NCBI GenBank assembly: GCA_017938425.1
Contig: JAGBBQ010000016.1
Coordinates: 1-39,161, forward strand
Source of the DNA: Clostridia bacterium
GTDB taxonomy: Bacteria > Bacillota > Clostridia > Oscillospirales > CAG-272
Reading direction: 5' to 3'
Length of the DNA: 39,161 nt
The notes beneath the pieces are model-generated. The model worked only from the letters and a program-made list of their open reading frames with translations. It searched no databases and was not told the origin of the DNA. How positions within the stretch are numbered: position 1 is the first letter of the stretch; each line of letters starts with the position of its first letter. Shown one piece after another: positions 1 through 8,868 of this stretch. Made by a program: the position numbers and the translations under genes.

Positions 1-180
1 TATGTGCCGTGCCGCATCGCGCGAGGCGATCATTTTCGGCAGCGCGGCGATCCTTGCATCCGCGGCCCGCGCCGTCTCGGCATCCCTTTGGTCAAGGCGG
101 TATTTATCGTATTTGCGTTCTGCGCTCTGCCACGAAAAGGCAGAGATCGCAGCCTTCAGCTCCTTGCATACGTCCTGCAT
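1..180 (-). CDS. Hypothetical protein, N-terminal 60 residues only
   Basis: The reading frame stays open on the minus strand from an ATG at 180-178 to the left edge of the window, so only the first 60 residues are visible and the gene continues outside. The visible part begins MQDVCKELKAAISAFSW and is rich in Ala, Arg, Asp and Lys; it is probably helical. I recognise no family. The start is supported by a good minus-strand promoter (TTGACA, 17 bp, TATTAT) about 30 bp upstream, although the ribosome binding site (ACGGGG) is weak. The gene is divergent from the CapA gene. The opposite-strand frames over this stretch lack an equally good start context. Confidence 0.55.
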   Translation of the reverse strand, partial: MQDVCKELKAAISAFSWQSAERKYDKYRLDQRDAETARAADARIAALPKMIASRDAARHI

Positions 181-211
181 AAAAACCCCGTAAATCTTTT
201 TTAATATAAAT

Positions 212-240
212 ATAATAAAACAAAATGCGAAAAATGTCAA
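212..240 (-). promoter_or_regulatory. Sigma-A promoter for the leftmost minus-strand gene
   Basis: Read on the minus strand: -35 TTGACA (240-235), 17-bp spacer, -10 TATTAT (217-212). This is a consensus -35 and a 5/6 -10, about 30 bp before the ATG at 180. Confidence 0.7.
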
Positions 241-269
241 TAAAAAAATACCGTCATCGTGAAAAACTC

Positions 270-298
270 TTGCAAATACGCGCGTATTGTGCTAAAAT
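270..298 (+). promoter_or_regulatory. Sigma-A promoter for the CapA gene
   Basis: -35 TTGCAA (270-275), 17-bp spacer, -10 TAAAAT (293-298) preceded by TGC (extended -10). An AAAGGAG ribosome binding site follows at 317-323. Confidence 0.65.
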
Positions 299-330
299 AA
301 CGGAAAAGAAACGAAAAAAGGAGATCCAAA

Positions 331-1488
331 ATGAAAGCCTCATCGATCGTTTTTACGGGTGACATCGGCTTTGACCGATATATGGACAGAAAATGGGAGG
401 ACGAGGATCTGCTCTCGGACGAAATTCTGGACTTTTTTCATAGCGCGGACCACGTGGTAGCCAACGTGGAGGGCGCGCTCACAAGCGCCGGGGACGATGG
501 CAGCAAGGGGATATTCTTTCACGCGATGGATCCGAAGGCGACCGTCCTTCTCCAAAGGATCGATACGGATATCTTCTGTATCGCAAACAATCATACGATG
601 GATGCGGGCAGGGAAGGCATCGAAAGCACCCTTGCCATCGCGAAGGAAATGGGCTGTGGGACCGTAGGCGCGGGGCTTGATATCGAGCAAGCCTCTGCAC
701 CCGTCTATCTCGATGAGGCGGGCGGCATCGGCATCCTTGCCGTGGGCTATCGCCCCGACTGCATCGGCGCGAGCGAGGATGGCGCGGGCGTCTTCCTCTG
801 GGATGAGATGGAAAGGATCGAAGCGCGCATCCGAGAGATCAAGCAAAAATGCCGCTGGTGCATCGTGATCTCGCACGGCGGCGAGGAGTTCGCCGCGCTC
901 CCGAGCCCCTACACGCGCGACCGCTATCTGAAATATATTGAATTCGGCGCGGATATCGTGGTCGGCCATCATCCCCACGTGCCCGAAAATTATGAGATCT
1001 TAGAGGCGGGCCAGCGGGCGATCTTCTATTCGCTCGGCAACTTCATCTTTGATACCGACTATCAGCGTGCGCACGCCTATACCGATATCGGCCTGCTTCT
1101 GAAGCTGACGCTCACCGAGGAGTGCTTCTCCTTCGAGGCGATCGGCGCAGGACTTACGCGCGGTGCACAGAGGATCTCGCATTCGCCGCTTCCCGCCATT
1201 TTCACGGACGTTTCGGCAGAGGAATACGAAAGTCTCGCGCCGCTCGCCGCCAAGGCGTTCGTGCTGGAGGAGAGCCGCCGTATGATCTTTATGGAGCCGA
1301 AGCAGTATAAAAACGCCTCAGCCGAGACATGGAAAAATTATTTTTACAGCCGTGAGGTGCAGGGCTACGTGGAGGGGGAGCATATGGATTTCAGTATTCT
1401 TCTTCCGCTTGCAGAGCGCGCCGAGGAGGGGGCGTGGAAGGAAAGTAAGCTTGAGGGTGTGAAGGAATACCTTCTCTCGCTTCTGTAA
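331..1488 (+). CDS. CapA family protein (metallophosphatase-like fold)
   Basis: 385 residues with the full CapA/PGA_cap pattern: TGDIGFD near residues 9-15, NVEG 45-48, IANNH 84-88, SHGGEE 181-186, GHHPH 212-216 and SLGNFIFD 234-241. The family has a calcineurin-like metallophosphoesterase fold, and its founding member takes part in capsular poly-gamma-glutamate synthesis or export. Here there is no signal peptide or membrane anchor, and capB, capC and pgsE are absent, so capsule synthesis is unlikely; a soluble phosphatase-like or peptidase-like role is more plausible (inference). The start is fixed by AAAGGAG nine bases upstream. It is a single-gene unit convergent with the PHP operon. Confidence 0.85.
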   Translation: MKASSIVFTGDIGFDRYMDRKWEDEDLLSDEILDFFHSADHVVANVEGALTSAGDDGSKGIFFHAMDPKATVLLQRIDTDIFCIANNHTMDAGREGIESTLAIAKEMGCGTVGAGLDIEQASAPVYLDEAGGIGILAVGYRPDCIGASEDGAGVFLWDEMERIEARIREIKQKCRWCIVISHGGEEFAALPSPYTRDRYLKYIEFGADIVVGHHPHVPENYEILEAGQRAIFYSLGNFIFDTDYQRAHAYTDIGLLLKLTLTEECFSFEAIGAGLTRGAQRISHSPLPAIFTDVSAEEYESLAPLAAKAFVLEESRRMIFMEPKQYKNASAETWKNYFYSREVQGYVEGEHMDFSILLPLAERAEEGAWKESKLEGVKEYLLSLL

Positions 1489-1513
1489 AGACGGGGGCTG
1501 CTTCATTTTATCA

Positions 1514-1558
1514 TAAACGAAAAGAGCGAAGATACCGAAAAAGCGGTAACTTCGCTCT
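1514..1558 (-). terminator. Intrinsic terminator of the MATE-isomerase-PHP operon
   Basis: Stem AGAGCGAAG (1523-1531) pairs with CTTCGCTCT (1550-1558), extended by inner TACCG (1533-1537) with CGGTA (1544-1548). On the minus strand the stem is followed by TTTTCGTTT; on the plus strand there is no U-tract, so it mainly ends minus-strand transcription. Confidence 0.6.
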
Positions 1559-1597
1559 GAAATTATGCCGTTTTGTATTCTTAATGATGCCGCTGTG

Positions 1598-2395
1598 TCA
1601 TACTCTGAATTTATCGTTTTCCCGAAGCGAAAGAAGCGTGATGGCTCTCTCGAAGATCTCCTTCGTTTTTTCAAAACCCTTCTGGTGGTGAGAATCCGAG
1701 CCGAGGTAGAATTTGCATCCCGCCTCCTTTGCGATGCGATAGATGCGCAGAATATCCTCTTTGCCGCCGCTCGCGAAGGTAAAGTCAAACTGATTGATCT
1801 CCACGCCCGCGCCCTTTTTTGCAATGCGGGTAAAGATCCTTTTTGCCTCGGCATCCGTGATCAGCGAAAGGGTTTTCTCGTAGAGCGCCCGATCGTCTCC
1901 GCCGATCAGCGAGCAGGTCAGATGTGCAAGGCCGATCTTTTCGAAGGGAAGCTCCATATCCAGCAGCGCATCGAGCTTTTCGGCCCAGAGCCTCGCAAGC
2001 ATTTCGGGCTTACCTGCGTACGCGGGCGGAACGGTGAATTCCTTCATATGCATATGCGTGGTCGGAATGATAACGAAGTCAAGCTCGTCGAAGCGTTCGC
2101 GACTGATGCCGACGGTCATATCCGCGCGCATCTCCGTTTCGCACCCGAAAAGAAAGCGGATGCCTTCGGCTTCGGGGAGTGGGAGTGCCTCTTTGATATG
2201 CGGCGTATTCTGCGGCGCGTACCAGCTGCTCGGTCCCGCCACGCGCTCGTCCCAATAATGGTCGGTCAGGCAGATCGTGGTGAGTCCGTTTTTCTTCGCG
2301 TAGGCGAGAATGCTCTCGGGGGTCTGCGCAGGATCGCTTGAGCAGGAGGATATGTGGGAATGGATATGCAGATCGTGGTCGTATATAAAGCGCAC
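1598..2395 (-). CDS. PHP domain metal-dependent hydrolase
   Basis: 265 residues covering a complete PHP (polymerase and histidinol phosphatase) domain. Metal-ligand motifs are HIH (H10, H12), TDH (44-46), GCETE (84-88), H114 and H116, H158, and GSDSHH (D234, H236). Small PHP proteins are phosphoesterases such as histidinol phosphatase; the substrate here is unknown. The start is GTG, chosen because AAGGGGG lies eight bases upstream and overlaps the end of the preceding gene, with only 5 bp between them, which suggests translational coupling. It is the last gene of the MATE - isomerase - PHP operon. No his genes are nearby, so histidinol phosphatase is not a safe name. Confidence 0.85.
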   Translation of the reverse strand: MRFIYDHDLHIHSHISSCSSDPAQTPESILAYAKKNGLTTICLTDHYWDERVAGPSSWYAPQNTPHIKEALPLPEAEGIRFLFGCETEMRADMTVGISRERFDELDFVIIPTTHMHMKEFTVPPAYAGKPEMLARLWAEKLDALLDMELPFEKIGLAHLTCSLIGGDDRALYEKTLSLITDAEAKRIFTRIAKKGAGVEINQFDFTFASGGKEDILRIYRIAKEAGCKFYLGSDSHHQKGFEKTKEIFERAITLLSLRENDKFRV

Positions 2396-2400
2396 AGCCG

Positions 2401-3213
2401 TTACCCCCTTGTAGAGTTGTAGGCAGAGAAGAGCGCCTTGTAATTCTCCTTGATGTCCGCAAGAGGCGCGTTCAGCTCGTAGTTGAAGGCACCTTGGTAG
2501 CCGATCGCCTCAAATGCGCCGAGAAGGGCGTTCCAGTCGATCTTGCCCTCGCCGGGCATTTGGTGGCGCTCGTCCACGTAATCGTGGTCGGAGATATGCG
2601 TGGTCACGATGCGGTCGCCGAGCAGGCGCACGCCGTCCTCCGACTTCTCCTGAAGGAAGTGGTTGACGTCCACGCAAACACGCACGTTATCGATACCGAT
2701 CTCATCGATGATGCGGCAGGCCTCCGCCGCGGTATTCAGAAGGCAGGTGCGGGGCAGGATCTCCACGCAGAGATAGCTCTCCGTCGCATCCGCCATCTCG
2801 CGCATAGACTTGATAAGCTGTGCGATCTTCGCCTCTCTTTCTTCGTCCGTGTTCGGCTCAAAGCTGCCGTGCACGATATAGCCGAAGGGCTTCAAGGGCG
2901 CGGTGCGCGCAAGGATCGCACGGAATTTTTTCACCACGGCGGCTCTTTTCTCCTCGTCAAGAAGGCAGGGGTTCCAGCGGTTGCCGAAGGGAATGTGGAT
3001 GCAGTTCACGGGCAGGCCGCTTTCCATAACGGCCGCCATGCCCTCCTCGAGGTGCTCAAAATATGCCTCCTCCTTTTTTTCATCGTTCCACGCGGTCGCG
3101 ATGTCAAAATCGATGCAGTCGAAGCCGAGCGCCTTTGCCTCGGCGAGAAGAGAATAAAAAATCTCATTGCAGAACGGAATGCTTTTGGACAGTCTCAGGT
3201 GATAGGGCTTCAT
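2401..3213 (-). CDS. Sugar phosphate isomerase/epimerase-like TIM barrel (AP endonuclease 2 family)
   Basis: 270 residues from the ATG at 3213, chosen over an in-frame start ten codons upstream because AAAGGAG lies just before it. The xylose-isomerase-like TIM barrel shows the usual metal-ligand strands: VEILPRT (Glu), VCVDVNHFL (Asp and His), THISDHD (His) and YELN (Glu). The family includes sugar isomerases, epimerases and dehydratases, and also 3-keto-glycoside-cleaving enzymes. It sits between a MATE exporter (39 bp upstream) and a PHP hydrolase (5 bp downstream). It is distinct in sequence from the isomerase at 23025-23879. Substrate unknown. Confidence 0.85.
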   Translation of the reverse strand: MKPYHLRLSKSIPFCNEIFYSLLAEAKALGFDCIDFDIATAWNDEKKEEAYFEHLEEGMAAVMESGLPVNCIHIPFGNRWNPCLLDEEKRAAVVKKFRAILARTAPLKPFGYIVHGSFEPNTDEEREAKIAQLIKSMREMADATESYLCVEILPRTCLLNTAAEACRIIDEIGIDNVRVCVDVNHFLQEKSEDGVRLLGDRIVTTHISDHDYVDERHQMPGEGKIDWNALLGAFEAIGYQGAFNYELNAPLADIKENYKALFSAYNSTRG

Positions 3214-3252
3214 ATTTTTTCTCCTTTGAAATGAAAAATGCAAACAATTGTT

Positions 3253-4623
3253 TTAAATATCCTTGTTTTCGATCCGCTTCATCGCTTTCTTGAAATAAAT
3301 ACCGAATACGATCGCGGTAAAGGAAACCGCTAAAATATCGCAGATCGGCTCGGCAAGATATACCGCCATCGTCTTATCCTCGAAGAAGAGGGGAACGGTG
3401 TAAATCAGCGGCAGGAGCAGAACGATCTTGCGGAAGACGGCGACGAGAATGGATTGCAGCGCGCGGCCAAGCGCAAGGAAGGTCATCTGGCAGGCGGTCT
3501 GGATACCGAAGATGCAGAGCGCGCCGCAGTAGATGCGAAGCGCGCGTGCCGTAAAGGAAAGAAGCGCTCCGTCGGAGGTGAACATCGAGGCAAAGGCGTT
3601 TGGGAAGAGCATAATGGCAGCCCATAGCGTAAAGGAATAAACGAGGCTGCAGCCGAGAAGTAAGCGGAAGGAGCTGCGCACGCGCGATGCGTTTTTGGCG
3701 CCGTAGTTGTAGCTCGTGATCGGCTGCGCACCCTGCGCCAGCCCCTGCAGGGGCAGCATTGCGAACTGCATCACGCTGGTCAGCACCGTCATCGCACCGA
3801 CGGCGATATCGCCGCCGTATTTCAGAAGCGAGGTGTTGAAGCAAACGGCGATAAGGCTTTCGGTGCTCTGCATCACGAAGGGCGAGAGCCCGAGCGCCAC
3901 GCAGGGAAGCAGCACCGAGGGGGTGAGCCTCATATTTTTTATGCGGATGCGAAGGGCGGTTTTTTTACCGAAAAGGAATATAAGCACAAAGGTGCAGGCG
4001 GCGGCCTGGGAGATCACGGTGGCGAGCGCCGCACCGCCGACACCCATACCGAGCGCGAAGATAAAGATCGGGTCAAGCAAAATGTTCATCCCCGCTCCGA
4101 TCAGCACCGTGAGCATCCCGTAGCCGGCAAAGCCCTGGGCGGTGATGTAGGCGTTCATACCGAGCGTCAGCTGCACGAAGACCGTGCCGATCGCGTAGAT
4201 GCGCATATACTCGGTGGCGTAGCCCACGGTATTTTCGCTCGCACCGAACATAAGAAGCAGCTCATCCGAAAAGATCAGGAGCGATGCGGTGAGCGCCGCC
4301 GAGACGATAATCAGAAATGAGAAGCAAGCGCCGAGCGTTTTCTCTGCCTGCTCGCGCTTTCCCTCCCCGAGAAAGATCGAGGCGCGCGGCGCGCCGCCCG
4401 CGCCTGCCAGAAAGGCAAAGGCGGAGACGAGCATAATGAGCGGCATACAAACGCCGACGCCCGTGAGCGCGAGATCGCCGATGCCCTCGATGTGGCCGAT
4501 AAAAATACGGTCCACGATATTGTAAAGCATATTGACAAGCTGGGAAAGCACCGTCGGCACGGCGAGCTTCAGGAGCAGCCGTCCCACCGGCTCCGTGCCG
4601 AGAAACTGTTTGGAATCGTTCAT
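3253..4623 (-). CDS. MATE family efflux transporter
   Basis: 456 residues, the usual length, with about 12 hydrophobic segments forming two MatE repeats. The N-terminus is typical (LLKLAVPTVLSQLVNMLYN, then DRIFIGHIEG), and the second half has AQGAQPITSYNYGAKN. It resembles the MepA-like branch of cation-coupled drug/metabolite exporters. AGAGGAT precedes the ATG. It is the first gene of a three-gene minus operon with a clear promoter at 4681-4653. Co-transcription with a sugar isomerase and a PHP hydrolase suggests export of a metabolite or glycoside aglycone rather than a drug (inference). Confidence 0.9.
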   Translation of the reverse strand: MNDSKQFLGTEPVGRLLLKLAVPTVLSQLVNMLYNIVDRIFIGHIEGIGDLALTGVGVCMPLIMLVSAFAFLAGAGGAPRASIFLGEGKREQAEKTLGACFSFLIIVSAALTASLLIFSDELLLMFGASENTVGYATEYMRIYAIGTVFVQLTLGMNAYITAQGFAGYGMLTVLIGAGMNILLDPIFIFALGMGVGGAALATVISQAAACTFVLIFLFGKKTALRIRIKNMRLTPSVLLPCVALGLSPFVMQSTESLIAVCFNTSLLKYGGDIAVGAMTVLTSVMQFAMLPLQGLAQGAQPITSYNYGAKNASRVRSSFRLLLGCSLVYSFTLWAAIMLFPNAFASMFTSDGALLSFTARALRIYCGALCIFGIQTACQMTFLALGRALQSILVAVFRKIVLLLPLIYTVPLFFEDKTMAVYLAEPICDILAVSFTAIVFGIYFKKAMKRIENKDI

Positions 4624-4652
4624 TTTCTATCCTCTGGGTTCGTAATATAAAT

Positions 4653-4681
4653 ATTTTAGCACCAATGAAAAGGAATTGCAA
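4653..4681 (-). promoter_or_regulatory. Sigma-A promoter of the MATE operon
   Basis: Minus strand: TTGCAA (4681-4676), 17-bp spacer, TAAAAT (4658-4653) with TGC before the -10. It lies 30 bp before the MATE start codon. Confidence 0.65.
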
Positions 4682-4715
4682 TCCCCAAAAAGAAAAAAGT
4701 CAGCGCACCAAAAAG

Positions 4716-4743
4716 AAAAAAAGACGGCTCGCCGTCTTTTTTT
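4716..4743. terminator. Bidirectional intrinsic terminator
   Basis: GACGG (4723-4727), loop CTCG, CCGTC (4732-4736), flanked by seven A on the left and seven T on the right. It ends the EamA - DUF4838 - Gfo minus operon and would stop transcription from the other side as well. Confidence 0.85.
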
Positions 4744-4752
4744 CATAATAGA

Positions 4753-5880
4753 TCAAAGCTCGAAATCCTCGGGATCGGGGATGTCGAGCGCCGCGCCACC
4801 CTGCAGATAGGATTCGTGCGCATAGATGCCTGCGAGTGCCATGCGAATGCCGAGATCCACGTCAATGGGAGGCTTCGTGTCATTCTTGATGCTCTCAAAG
4901 AAGGCGCGCATCATCTTGCGGTCGATCCCAAGGTGCGACTTGCCCTTTCCGTCCTGGAAGGAGGAAACGGTGATCGGTATGTCGATCTTCTTGCCGTGGA
5001 TCGAGCCGGGCATATCCGAAAATCTTGCCTTGCAATGCGCCTCGGTGCGCTCGGCACTCTTATCCACCTCGATCATACCGCGCGTGCCGTACATCGCATA
5101 GTTGTGCGTGTAGCCAACGTATGCACCGAAGCAGATCCAGATGCGGATGACAGCACCCTTCGCAGTCTTGACAAGCATCACGGCATTTTCAACATAAGAA
5201 TCCTTCTTGTAGGGGTTGTAATGCACGTCAGGCACCATGCAGGTGACTGAGACGGGGCGGTCGTTCATCACGTAGAGCAGAGGGCCGAGGTCGTGCGTGC
5301 AATACTTGATCGCAGGGTTATAGGTGCGCCAGTGTCCGTCGTTATAATTCTCCGCCTTGTATTCGCGGTAATCCGTCGTGTGCAAATACTCCGCCTCGGC
5401 GTAAACGATATCCCCGAATTTGCCCGCCTCGTACATGGCCTTCCAAGCCTCGATGTAACCGAGGAAGCAGTCATTCTCGCCGCACATATACTTTAAGTCG
5501 GGGTGCGAGGCGACCGCCTTCTTCAGTGCCTTTGCCTCTTCCAGAGAGTTGACGGCGGGGATCTCGGAGATCACGTTCTTGCCGGCCTCCATCGCCCGCG
5601 TCACAAAGGGCACGTGCATCACGGCGTCGGTCGCGATCACCACGGTGTTGGTGTCGGCCGTGAGAAATTCATCAAAGTCAAGGTATTCCAAAAGCCCCTC
5701 AATGCCGAAATCCTTCTTTAACTGCACGCGTGCCTTCTCCACCATCTCGGGGTTCTTGTCGCAGATGGCAACGAGCTCCACGTCCTCGTCAATGATGATG
5801 TCGAGCACGGAGCTGAGTCCGCGCCCGAGGCCGACGACACCCAGCCGGATTTTATCGATTTTGCTCATAATTGTTTGCAT
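4753..5880 (-). CDS. Gfo/Idh/MocA family protein, GH109-like
   Basis: 375 residues: an N-terminal Rossmann domain (GVVGLGRG, 14-21) and a C-terminal Gfo/Idh/MocA domain. The usual catalytic EKP is replaced by SEIPA (105-109), and the second half carries HW (184-185) and CTHDLGPLL (194-202). This resembles GH109 NAD-dependent glycosidases, which have EVPAA and THGLGP in these places and cleave glycosides by transient C3 oxidation, elimination and re-reduction. Function as a GH109-type glycosidase is inferred, not proven. The start could be this ATG (very close to AGAGAGGA) or the ATG four codons later. It lies 19 bp behind the DUF4838 gene, as the last gene of the operon. Confidence 0.8.
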   Translation of the reverse strand: MQTIMSKIDKIRLGVVGLGRGLSSVLDIIIDEDVELVAICDKNPEMVEKARVQLKKDFGIEGLLEYLDFDEFLTADTNTVVIATDAVMHVPFVTRAMEAGKNVISEIPAVNSLEEAKALKKAVASHPDLKYMCGENDCFLGYIEAWKAMYEAGKFGDIVYAEAEYLHTTDYREYKAENYNDGHWRTYNPAIKYCTHDLGPLLYVMNDRPVSVTCMVPDVHYNPYKKDSYVENAVMLVKTAKGAVIRIWICFGAYVGYTHNYAMYGTRGMIEVDKSAERTEAHCKARFSDMPGSIHGKKIDIPITVSSFQDGKGKSHLGIDRKMMRAFFESIKNDTKPPIDVDLGIRMALAGIYAHESYLQGGAALDIPDPEDFEL

Positions 5881-5899
5881 TATCCTCTCTTATTACGGT

Positions 5900-7909
5900 T
5901 TAAAGGGCACCGTCCTCGTACATCATTGCGCTTGTATCGGCATTCTTCTGTGCTTCGGTGGTTTTCGTTCCCTTCCAAAAAGAATGATAGAGCGTTTCCA
6001 TAAAGTGGAAGTGATCGTAATAGGGAACGAGCCCTGCCTCGTGCTTTCCGAGCTCCAGGCGGATCTTGTCAAAGCATTCGTATGCGGCATCGTCCTCACC
6101 GATGCACTTGTGTGCAAACGCCTTCGCGATCGCCTCCACGAGATCCATATAAAGCGCGAGCAGTCGGATCGAAACGGTCCTGATTCTGTAGATCGAGGTG
6201 TAGTTTTCCTTGATCAGTGCGCGCATCTCTTCGACAAGCCCCTGCACGGACTGAATGCGAGAAAGCATTTTCGGATCGTAGTAGAAGTTCGGGCGGCGCA
6301 GCGCATCCGTGCGCGAGGAATATGCGTAGGGAACGGCCTTTGCCATTTCGTCAAGAATGCGCTTGACCTCCTTATAGCAGGGGCCGTAGGCGGTCTTGAG
6401 GTAATCCTCCTCGAGCGCGTCGTAATCGGCGCTCGCGTCAAACATCGTTCTCGCGTAGGAATAGACCACCATACCGTGAGGGAAGAAGTGACGCTGCGAG
6501 CCGTCCTGAATGAGGCCGTTCACACCAAAATCCTTATAGACCTTCACGTCCTCGTTCACGCGGCGCGCGAGCTGCAGACCGCTGATATCTCCTACGTGCG
6601 CCGACCAGGAGTGATACTCGAAGCCGATGATCGAGCCGTCGAAGATCTTCTTCCACTCGGCAAGATAGGCGAAGTTTGCATCCATATCGCGCGGAACGTC
6701 GTTCTGGTTTTTGTTGCGCTTATAGGGCGCAACGACCGGCTTCGGCATATCGGGGGAGCGCAGGGTGCGCGCGTAGGTGCGGAAGATGGGCGCAAAGCAG
6801 AGCGAGAAGCGCTTCGGGCACTGGATCCTCTCCTGCAGCGGCGCCCACATCGTGTCGGTATAAGCAATAAATACGATGCGCGTGTCAAGACCCTCTGCGG
6901 TGAGCCTTTCGTCGATCTCGTTCATTGCCATCAGATAGAAATCGGCGGGGTTCAGCTTCTTACACTCCTCGCACTCGCAATGGTTATAGGAGCCGTCTGC
7001 CAGCCATACGTGAAGAAAGTCCACGTTCTGATGCTTTCTTGCATATCCGACAACGCTGTCGGCAAAAAGGGAGCGCGCCTCGGGATTCGACATACAGAAC
7101 TGCGTGTAATAGCCCGAGCCGTGGCAGATGCCTCTTTTTCCGTCGATCAGAGCGGTGTACTTATAGTTTTCCTCGGGGATAATCTTGTTGCGCACTCTTT
7201 CCGAGCCGGCAGGCGCATCGTCCGCGGGCACGCCGAAGGCGTCGAGGATAAAGCCGTGGCCGACGTCGTGAAGCTGCAGTCCGCGCAGATTGATCTCTGC
7301 CTCCATCTGCCGCTTCCACTGCAGCACGGTGTCTGCCGTAACGGGCTCTGCGGGGCGGTTTTCCTCGTTTCTTCTGTGCTTATAGTAATCGTTCCAGTAC
7401 TGCAGCGGGATCACGAATTCGATCAGCGCGAGATTCATACCGAGCTTCGGTGTGAAGTCGATGTAATCCAGCATCTGCTTCTGCTCGTGCGCGGTCGCCG
7501 TGCCCCAGCCGCGGTAGCGGCAGGAGGGAGCGTGACGGTATTTTACGGGCTTGATATTTTCAAGCGGGATGAATTCGCCGTCGGGGCCGGGCATCAGCCA
7601 TCGGCAGCCGTTCTGACGGAAGAATTCGTAAACGGCAAGCAGGACCGAGCGCGGATTGTCGCCCGCAATGATGCCGCCCTCCCCGTCCGTATCGATATAG
7701 AGAATATCGTCAAGCACGGTGTCCTCCGCATCGGAGGTGTCAAGCCCCAAGTCCTGCATAAGACCGAGGCGGAAGCCGTCGGTCGCCTCCGGCGCGTAGC
7801 GTATCTCAATGTGGCCGCATTCGGGCATCATCATACGCAGATATTTGCGCAGCTCGTGCGCCGCGAACATTACCGTTTCATTCGTGTTCAGTGTGTAGAT
7901 CTTAAACAT
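5900..7909 (-). CDS. DUF4838 domain protein, putative glycoside hydrolase (copy 1)
   Basis: 669 residues from the ATG at 7909, preceded by AGAGGT; an upstream in-frame TTG was rejected. The N-terminal domain resembles the non-catalytic domain of GH67/GH20 enzymes: NPRSVLLAVYEF (85-96) and GCRWLMPGPDGEFIP (101-115). The central barrel-like part has HDVGHG (214-219), CMSNPEAR (272-279), HVWLADG (300-306) and a CECEEC cluster (311-316), the hallmark of DUF4838. No signal peptide, so it should act on imported oligosaccharides. The paralogue at 29647-31605 shares all these motifs. No activity is known to me for the family; glycosidase action is inferred from fold and context. Middle gene of the EamA - DUF4838 - Gfo operon. 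Confidence 0.8.
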   Translation of the reverse strand: MFKIYTLNTNETVMFAAHELRKYLRMMMPECGHIEIRYAPEATDGFRLGLMQDLGLDTSDAEDTVLDDILYIDTDGEGGIIAGDNPRSVLLAVYEFFRQNGCRWLMPGPDGEFIPLENIKPVKYRHAPSCRYRGWGTATAHEQKQMLDYIDFTPKLGMNLALIEFVIPLQYWNDYYKHRRNEENRPAEPVTADTVLQWKRQMEAEINLRGLQLHDVGHGFILDAFGVPADDAPAGSERVRNKIIPEENYKYTALIDGKRGICHGSGYYTQFCMSNPEARSLFADSVVGYARKHQNVDFLHVWLADGSYNHCECEECKKLNPADFYLMAMNEIDERLTAEGLDTRIVFIAYTDTMWAPLQERIQCPKRFSLCFAPIFRTYARTLRSPDMPKPVVAPYKRNKNQNDVPRDMDANFAYLAEWKKIFDGSIIGFEYHSWSAHVGDISGLQLARRVNEDVKVYKDFGVNGLIQDGSQRHFFPHGMVVYSYARTMFDASADYDALEEDYLKTAYGPCYKEVKRILDEMAKAVPYAYSSRTDALRRPNFYYDPKMLSRIQSVQGLVEEMRALIKENYTSIYRIRTVSIRLLALYMDLVEAIAKAFAHKCIGEDDAAYECFDKIRLELGKHEAGLVPYYDHFHFMETLYHSFWKGTKTTEAQKNADTSAMMYEDGAL

Positions 7910-7947
7910 AATAACCTCTTTTGTAAACAATATTTTTCAAAAAATCT

Positions 7948-8808
7948 TTAAAATGCCAGAAGAAGAACGGCGGCCACGCCGAGAATAACGCCTACGATCT
8001 GCTTTTTTGAGTATTTTTCCTTATAAACGAAAAGTGCCAATGCGAAGGTCGCAAGCATACCGAGTCCCGTTTTCATGGGGGAGACCACGGAGAGCGGCAG
8101 CAGCATATAGATCACGAGTGTCAGAAAATTCTTCGCGCCGTTTGCGATGCCTGCGCCGATGCCGTAAAGGACGCCGTGCTTTAAGAAGCGGGCGAGCTTG
8201 TCACGGTCGAGGATGAGGCCGATCACGGCGAGCAGGAGAAACGAGCCGCCGATCGAGATGATCTGAAATTCCTTCGAGCAGGTGTCGTTGAAGCGGATCT
8301 GCTGCATTCTCGTGAGGATCGCAATAAAGCCGTTGGCAACAAGCGATATCGTCACGCATATGAACCACTTGAGGGAAACGCCCTTTTCGTCCTCCCCCTT
8401 CTTCTTGTAATTGATCAGCACCATGGCGGCGAAGATCATTACGATGCCGATATAGGTCGTGATCCCGGGCTGCTCGTTCAAAAAGAAAATACCGTAGAAG
8501 ATGGAGAAGAGGAGCGAGAAGTTGCTGATCAGCCTCGTCAGCCCGTAGGGGCCGCATCGGTATGCCAGAAAGGAGGTGTAGAAGCCCGCGCCGAAGAGAA
8601 ATGCGTTCAGGACGGCGATGGGGATCATCTCTATGGGCGCGTAAAAGCCGTCCGTGTCGGTAATAACGAAGAAAAGCGTTGCAAAGAGAGCAACGATCGC
8701 GTTCATCAGCATACCGCCGCTGCCGTGCTTTTTCGCATAATTGCGAACCAGCACGCTTTCGGTAAGGTTGAGAAGCGTAAAAACGGCGATCAGTAAATAT
8801 CCGAGCAT
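7948..8808 (-). CDS. EamA/DMT family transporter
   Basis: 286 residues with ten hydrophobic segments in two five-helix halves, typical of the drug/metabolite transporter superfamily. It starts MLGYLLIAVFTLLNL and ends with a membrane helix. GGAGG precedes the ATG. It is the first gene of the operon that continues with DUF4838 (38 bp gap) and the GH109-like protein. It shares a divergent control region with the AraC gene at 8970. In this setting it is likely to move a sugar or a breakdown product (inference). Confidence 0.85.
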   Translation of the reverse strand: MLGYLLIAVFTLLNLTESVLVRNYAKKHGSGGMLMNAIVALFATLFFVITDTDGFYAPIEMIPIAVLNAFLFGAGFYTSFLAYRCGPYGLTRLISNFSLLFSIFYGIFFLNEQPGITTYIGIVMIFAAMVLINYKKKGEDEKGVSLKWFICVTISLVANGFIAILTRMQQIRFNDTCSKEFQIISIGGSFLLLAVIGLILDRDKLARFLKHGVLYGIGAGIANGAKNFLTLVIYMLLPLSVVSPMKTGLGMLATFALALFVYKEKYSKKQIVGVILGVAAVLLLAF

Positions 8809-8837
8809 AAAAGAGCCTCCGCGTTTGATCTGCTTCT

Positions 8838-8866
8838 ATTGTAGCACACTTTTTTTCGTATGGAAA
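8838..8866 (-). promoter_or_regulatory. Promoter of the EamA - DUF4838 - Gfo operon
   Basis: Minus strand: weak -35 TTTCCA (8866-8861), 17-bp spacer, -10 TACAAT (8843-8838) with TGC before it. The poor -35 fits an activator-dependent promoter; 21-bp spaced repeats lie directly upstream. Confidence 0.6.
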
Positions 8867-8868
8867 TA

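Noticed and set aside
5549..7951. 800-codon open frame on the plus strand opposite the DUF4838 and Gfo genes
   Set aside because: It mirrors the real minus-strand genes; the long frame results from high GC at third positions. It has no ribosome binding site and no recognisable domains.
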